A stretch of DNA of 7,555 nt from Prevotella sp. UBA3757. Its GTDB lineage: Bacteria > Bacteroidota > Bacteroidia > Bacteroidales > Bacteroidaceae. Under the pieces are notes generated by a model. That model saw only the letters and a program-made list of their open reading frames with translations. It was not told the origin of the DNA and searched no databases. Position 1 is the stretch's first letter; each line of letters starts with the position of its first letter. The stretch lies in assembly GCA_002371715.1 (NCBI GenBank), contig DFGF01000048.1:1-7555 (forward strand). The letters run 5' to 3'. This document shows positions 5,501-7,555 of the stretch, in pieces. Both the position numbers and the translations under genes were made by a program.

Positions 5501-6784
5501 CTATTTAACAATTCGGGGCCGGATGGCAGTTTGTATAATGCCGCGCATGGCCAGGTAGAGAATCATGGCCAGCCAGAGTCCGTGGTTGCCCAGTATGCGT
5601 ACGGTCAGCCAGACTGTCAGGAAGAAGGCGACGGCTGCTACGGCCGACGAGAGTAGCATGCCACGCGTCTGCGTGGTGCCGATGAAGATGCCATCCCAGA
5701 CGAAGGCTGTCACACCGGCTGCGGGCACCAGCCATGCCCACCAGACGTACGACCGTGAGGCCTCGACTACTGAGGGGTCGTCGGTTAGCAGGCGGAGGAA
5801 AGGCATGCCCCCTATGACATAGAGGACGGTGAACAGCAGTGTTACGAGTGCTCCCCAGCCGAACAGTCGCCGGACCACGTCGTCGTATGCTGTTTTGTCG
5901 GCTGCACCCCAGTAGCGGCCACCCAAAGCCTCGCCCGCATAGGCGAAGCCGTCAAGGATGTAGGAGAATAGCAGGTAGAGTTGCATGAGCAGCGTGTTGA
6001 CAGCCAGTATCTCTGCGCCCTGTCTGGCACCTGCTGAGGTGAAGCAGAGGTTGACGGCAACCAGGCAGAGTGTGCGCAGGAAGATGTCGCGGTTGGTAGC
6101 GAATTGAGAATGAAAAATGGAGGATTGATAATGAAGCATGGTGAAGTGGCGGGCGTAGTATTTGCGCCACAGCAAGACGGCCGCCAGCAGTCCGGCATAC
6201 TGAGCCACGACGGTGCCCAGTGCCACGCCCTCTATTTTCAGTCCTGCACCATATACCAGCAGTAGCGATGTGAGGATGTTGACCACGTTCTGGAAAATGC
6301 TGACCGCCATGGGGATGCGCGTGTTCTGCATGCCAATGAACCAGCCGCTCAGGCTGTAAAGGCACAACGTTGCCGGTGCACCCCAGACCACGATGCGAAA
6401 GTAGACGTCCACCAGTGGGCGGACATCTGCCGTGGGGGCTATCAGCCACATCATTACGAGGTACAGGGGGTACTGCAGTATCCATATCGTCAGTGCTACC
6501 ATCAGTGCCACCTTCACCGAGTTGACCAGTATGTCGGCAGCCTCCTGCATGTTGCGCCTGCCACGGGCTTGCGCCGTCAGTCCGCTGGAACTCATGCGCA
6601 GGAATCCGAAAAGCCAGTAGACGAGATTGAAAATCATCGAGCCTACGGCCACGGCACCGATGTATGTTGCCGAGCCCATGTGGCCCACAATCGCCGTGTC
6701 TACCAGACCTAAAAGTGGCACGGTAATGTTGGTGACGATGGCTGGAATTGCTATCTTCAGTATTTGTCGGTCTCTTTGTTTCAT
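5501..6784 (-). CDS. MATE family multidrug/cation exporter, DinF type
   Basis: This is a 427-residue inner-membrane antiporter. MATE proteins export cationic drugs and other small molecules using a sodium or proton gradient; the substrate cannot be told from sequence. The start (ILKIAIPAIVTNITVPLLGL, 8-27) and DTAIVGHMG (29-37) are typical of the DinF branch, as are SGLTAQARG (67-75), GMQNTRIPM (151-159), NRDIFLRTLCLVAV (231-244) and DGIFIGTTQTRGML (364-377). About twelve hydrophobic stretches are present in two halves, as expected for 12 helices. Residues 216-228 (MLHYQSSIFHSQF), in the loop between the halves, are encoded by a heptad-repeat-like DNA run and look unlike the usual family sequence there. 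The start is ATG 6784, giving the full conserved N-terminus; the promoter box lies only 8 bp upstream and no Shine-Dalgarno site is seen. It is divergent from the transglycosylase gene. Confidence 0.95.
   Translation of the reverse strand: MKQRDRQILKIAIPAIVTNITVPLLGLVDTAIVGHMGSATYIGAVAVGSMIFNLVYWLFGFLRMSSSGLTAQARGRRNMQEAADILVNSVKVALMVALTIWILQYPLYLVMMWLIAPTADVRPLVDVYFRIVVWGAPATLCLYSLSGWFIGMQNTRIPMAVSIFQNVVNILTSLLLVYGAGLKIEGVALGTVVAQYAGLLAAVLLWRKYYARHFTMLHYQSSIFHSQFATNRDIFLRTLCLVAVNLCFTSAGARQGAEILAVNTLLMQLYLLFSYILDGFAYAGEALGGRYWGAADKTAYDDVVRRLFGWGALVTLLFTVLYVIGGMPFLRLLTDDPSVVEASRSYVWWAWLVPAAGVTAFVWDGIFIGTTQTRGMLLSSAVAAVAFFLTVWLTVRILGNHGLWLAMILYLAMRGIIQTAIRPRIVK
6102..6136 (+). repeat. Heptad-repeat-like run inside the MATE coding sequence
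   Basis: On the plus strand, antisense to the gene, five consecutive 7-bp units fit RATKRAK: AATTGAG, AATGAAA, AATGGAG, GATTGAT and AATGAAG. The form matches the intergenic array at 3186-3248. The run encodes MATE residues 217-228 in the loop between the two halves of the transporter, where sequence is least constrained. It is AT-rich compared with the surrounding gene. Confidence 0.6.
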
Positions 6785-6792
6785 ATCGGGTG

Positions 6793-6823
6793 CAAAATTA
6801 TGAAAAAAATAGCAAATGGCAAA
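6793..6823 (-). promoter_or_regulatory. Promoter of the MATE gene, overlapping a near-leaderless start
   Basis: On the minus strand TTTG (6820-6823), a 19-bp spacer and TAATTTTG (6793-6800) match the Bacteroidetes consensus. The usual spacing puts the transcription start near 6789, only about 5 nt before the ATG at 6784. It is back to back with the transglycosylase promoter; the two -33 boxes are 60 bp apart with AT-rich DNA between. Confidence 0.8.
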
Positions 6824-6883
6824 ACATAGTTTTCTTGATATATGTTAATTAATTGATAATCAATGTTATAATTTCTGCCTTTC

Positions 6884-6915
6884 TTTGGCGGTTCGGAAAA
6901 AACGTCGTACCTTTG
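6884..6915 (+). promoter_or_regulatory. Promoter of the lytic transglycosylase gene
   Basis: TTTG (6884-6887), a 20-bp spacer and TACCTTTG (6908-6915) give an exact Bacteroidetes promoter on the plus strand. The expected start near 6919 yields a leader of about 69 nt, the longest in the window, containing a small hairpin and a 13-codon reading frame. An interrupted palindrome ATTGAT-A-ATCAAT (6852-6864) lies 19 bp upstream of the -33 box and might bind a regulator. Confidence 0.85.
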
Positions 6916-6933
6916 TGCGCGATAACAGATAGT

Positions 6934-6975
6934 ATGGCACCGAAATGTCTCGTGGTGAGACGGCTGTACTTATAA
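6934..6975 (+). other. Possible 13-codon leader ORF with hairpin before the transglycosylase gene
   Basis: Within the transglycosylase leader an ATG at 6934 opens a frame for MAPKCLVVRRLYL, ending in TAA at 6973-6975, 12 bp before the main ATG. A hairpin, GTCTC (6947-6951) with GAGAC (6957-6961) and a 5-nt loop, lies inside it. The TAA abuts the AAAGGA Shine-Dalgarno site (6975-6980) of the main gene, so translation of the leader could affect its use. The frame is short, has no clear ribosome site and may be chance. Confidence 0.25.
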
Positions 6976-6987
6976 AAGGATAACACA

Positions 6988-7428
6988 ATGAAAAGATTAG
7001 CTAAGATGGCATGCGTAGTGTGCATGCTGATGGTGTTAGTCCCGGAAAATGCTACGGCAGGGACTAAGGGAAAGCAAAGCTCACGATTCGACTGGAATCC
7101 CGTTATCGATGCTATTATCGAAGTGGAGAGTGAAGGCAAGGCAAATGCCGTGGACAAGAGCGGCAAGTCATGCGGAATCTTACAGATCACCCCGGTGCTG
7201 GTGAGGGAGTGTAACCGCATCTTGGAACTCAGGAAGCGCACCAAGCGCTATACGATGCAGGACCGTTTCAGTGTCCAGAAGTCGAAAGAGATGTTCCTGC
7301 TCTACCAGTCGTTTTACAATCCGAAGAATGATGTAGAGGTGGCCATCCGTTCCTGGAACGGCGGCGTCAACTACTCCAAGCGGAGCACTCAGAGGTATTA
7401 TGAGCGCGTGATGAGCAAAATGAAGTAG
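6988..7428 (+). CDS. Small secreted SLT-type lytic transglycosylase
   Basis: This 146-residue protein has a signal peptide at about 1-24 (basic MKRLAK, hydrophobic core, N-A-T-A before G25). The rest is little more than a catalytic SLT (lysozyme-like) domain: IIEVESEG at 43-50 carries the expected catalytic Glu (E47, in the ES pair), CGILQI at 62-67 is the GLMQI-type motif, and AIRSWNGG at 119-126 matches the A-YN-G motif with W for Y. Such enzymes cut peptidoglycan glycan strands, leaving 1,6-anhydro ends, in the periplasm. It lacks the helical or LysM domains of larger relatives, so partners or targeting are unknown. The ATG at 6988 is preceded by AAAGGA with a 7-nt spacer, the only good Shine-Dalgarno site in the window. 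It has its own promoter and terminator, so it is a single-gene unit. Small SLT proteins also occur in conjugation loci, but no transfer genes are visible here. Confidence 0.88.
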   Translation: MKRLAKMACVVCMLMVLVPENATAGTKGKQSSRFDWNPVIDAIIEVESEGKANAVDKSGKSCGILQITPVLVRECNRILELRKRTKRYTMQDRFSVQKSKEMFLLYQSFYNPKNDVEVAIRSWNGGVNYSKRSTQRYYERVMSKMK

Positions 7429-7443
7429 AAAACGATTAGTGTC

Positions 7444-7490
7444 ACAATGTCACACGTCCTGATGATTAATCAGCAGGCGTGTGACATTGT
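7444..7490 (+). terminator. Long hairpin terminator of the transglycosylase gene
   Basis: A perfect 13-bp stem, ACAATGTCACACG (7444-7456) with CGTGTGACATTGT (7478-7490), starts 16 bp after the stop codon. The stem can extend inward through CCTG/CAGG with one bulged base, or the apex can fold separately as CTGAT/ATCAG. TATTTTC follows, a modest T run. A rho-independent terminator is the simplest reading. The stem is longer than usual, so an RNA-stabilising 3' end is also possible. Confidence 0.8.
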
Positions 7491-7555
7491 TATTTTCAAG
7501 AAATCTAATCTTTCTTTCGCCGGCCATGTTCTGTGACTTATACTGATATAGGTAG

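Noticed and set aside
5952..6485. Minus-strand frame of 177 codons within the MATE gene
   Set aside because: A different frame of the same strand; the MATE frame carries all family motifs.
6849..7244. Minus-strand frame of 131 codons across the transglycosylase start
   Set aside because: It covers the transglycosylase promoter and catalytic domain in antisense and has no signals of its own.
7440..7486. TGTCACA/TGTGACA copies as a Crp-like binding site
   Set aside because: They lie downstream of the gene and are explained by the arms of the terminator hairpin.

Overview
The window looks like a chromosomal piece of a Bacteroidales bacterium, most likely Prevotella or a close relative. Three promoters fit the Bacteroidetes consensus TTTG-N19/20-TAnnTTTG, and a fourth has only the -7 half. 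Most gene starts lack a Shine-Dalgarno site. The proteins belong to families common in that order: DUF3160, LruC/DUF4842 lipoproteins, and signal peptides ending in A-Q. The strain name cannot be read from the sequence. Hand-counted GC is about 55% in several genes and much lower in the gaps. I see no tRNA, rRNA, CRISPR array, insertion sequence or phage gene.

Layout, right to left along the minus strand. (1) At 5501-6784 a DinF-type MATE exporter has its own promoter, which sits almost on the start codon. (2) At 3996-5405 a LruC/DUF4842 surface lipoprotein has a -7 box upstream and a strong hairpin terminator downstream. (3) A four-gene unit starts from a textbook promoter at 3868-3899: a membrane-anchored protein of unknown function (3238-3837), a small exported FG-GAP-like protein (2682-3176), a large exported DUF3160 protein (255-2648), and a CapA-type exported phosphoesterase-like protein that runs off the left edge (1-286). 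The gaps within the unit are 61 and 33 bp, and the last two genes overlap by 32 bp. No internal promoter or terminator is visible, so I infer one operon. On the plus strand, divergent from the MATE gene, a small secreted SLT-type lytic transglycosylase (6988-7428) has a full promoter, a Shine-Dalgarno site and a long hairpin terminator.

How they work together: the operon products and both single genes flanking it are envelope or exported proteins. The transglycosylase would cut peptidoglycan and the CapA-like protein suggests cell-surface polymer metabolism. The substrates of the DUF3160, FG-GAP-like and LruC proteins are unknown, so a shared role for the operon is inference from gene order only.

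The most unusual structural signal is a degenerate 7-bp tandem repeat, roughly AATGAAR. It fills the gap between two operon genes (3186-3248) and supplies the stop codon of one of them. It recurs in weaker form in the next gap (2655-2682) and appears in antisense orientation inside the MATE coding sequence (6102-6136). From 7491 to 7555 I see nothing I can support.
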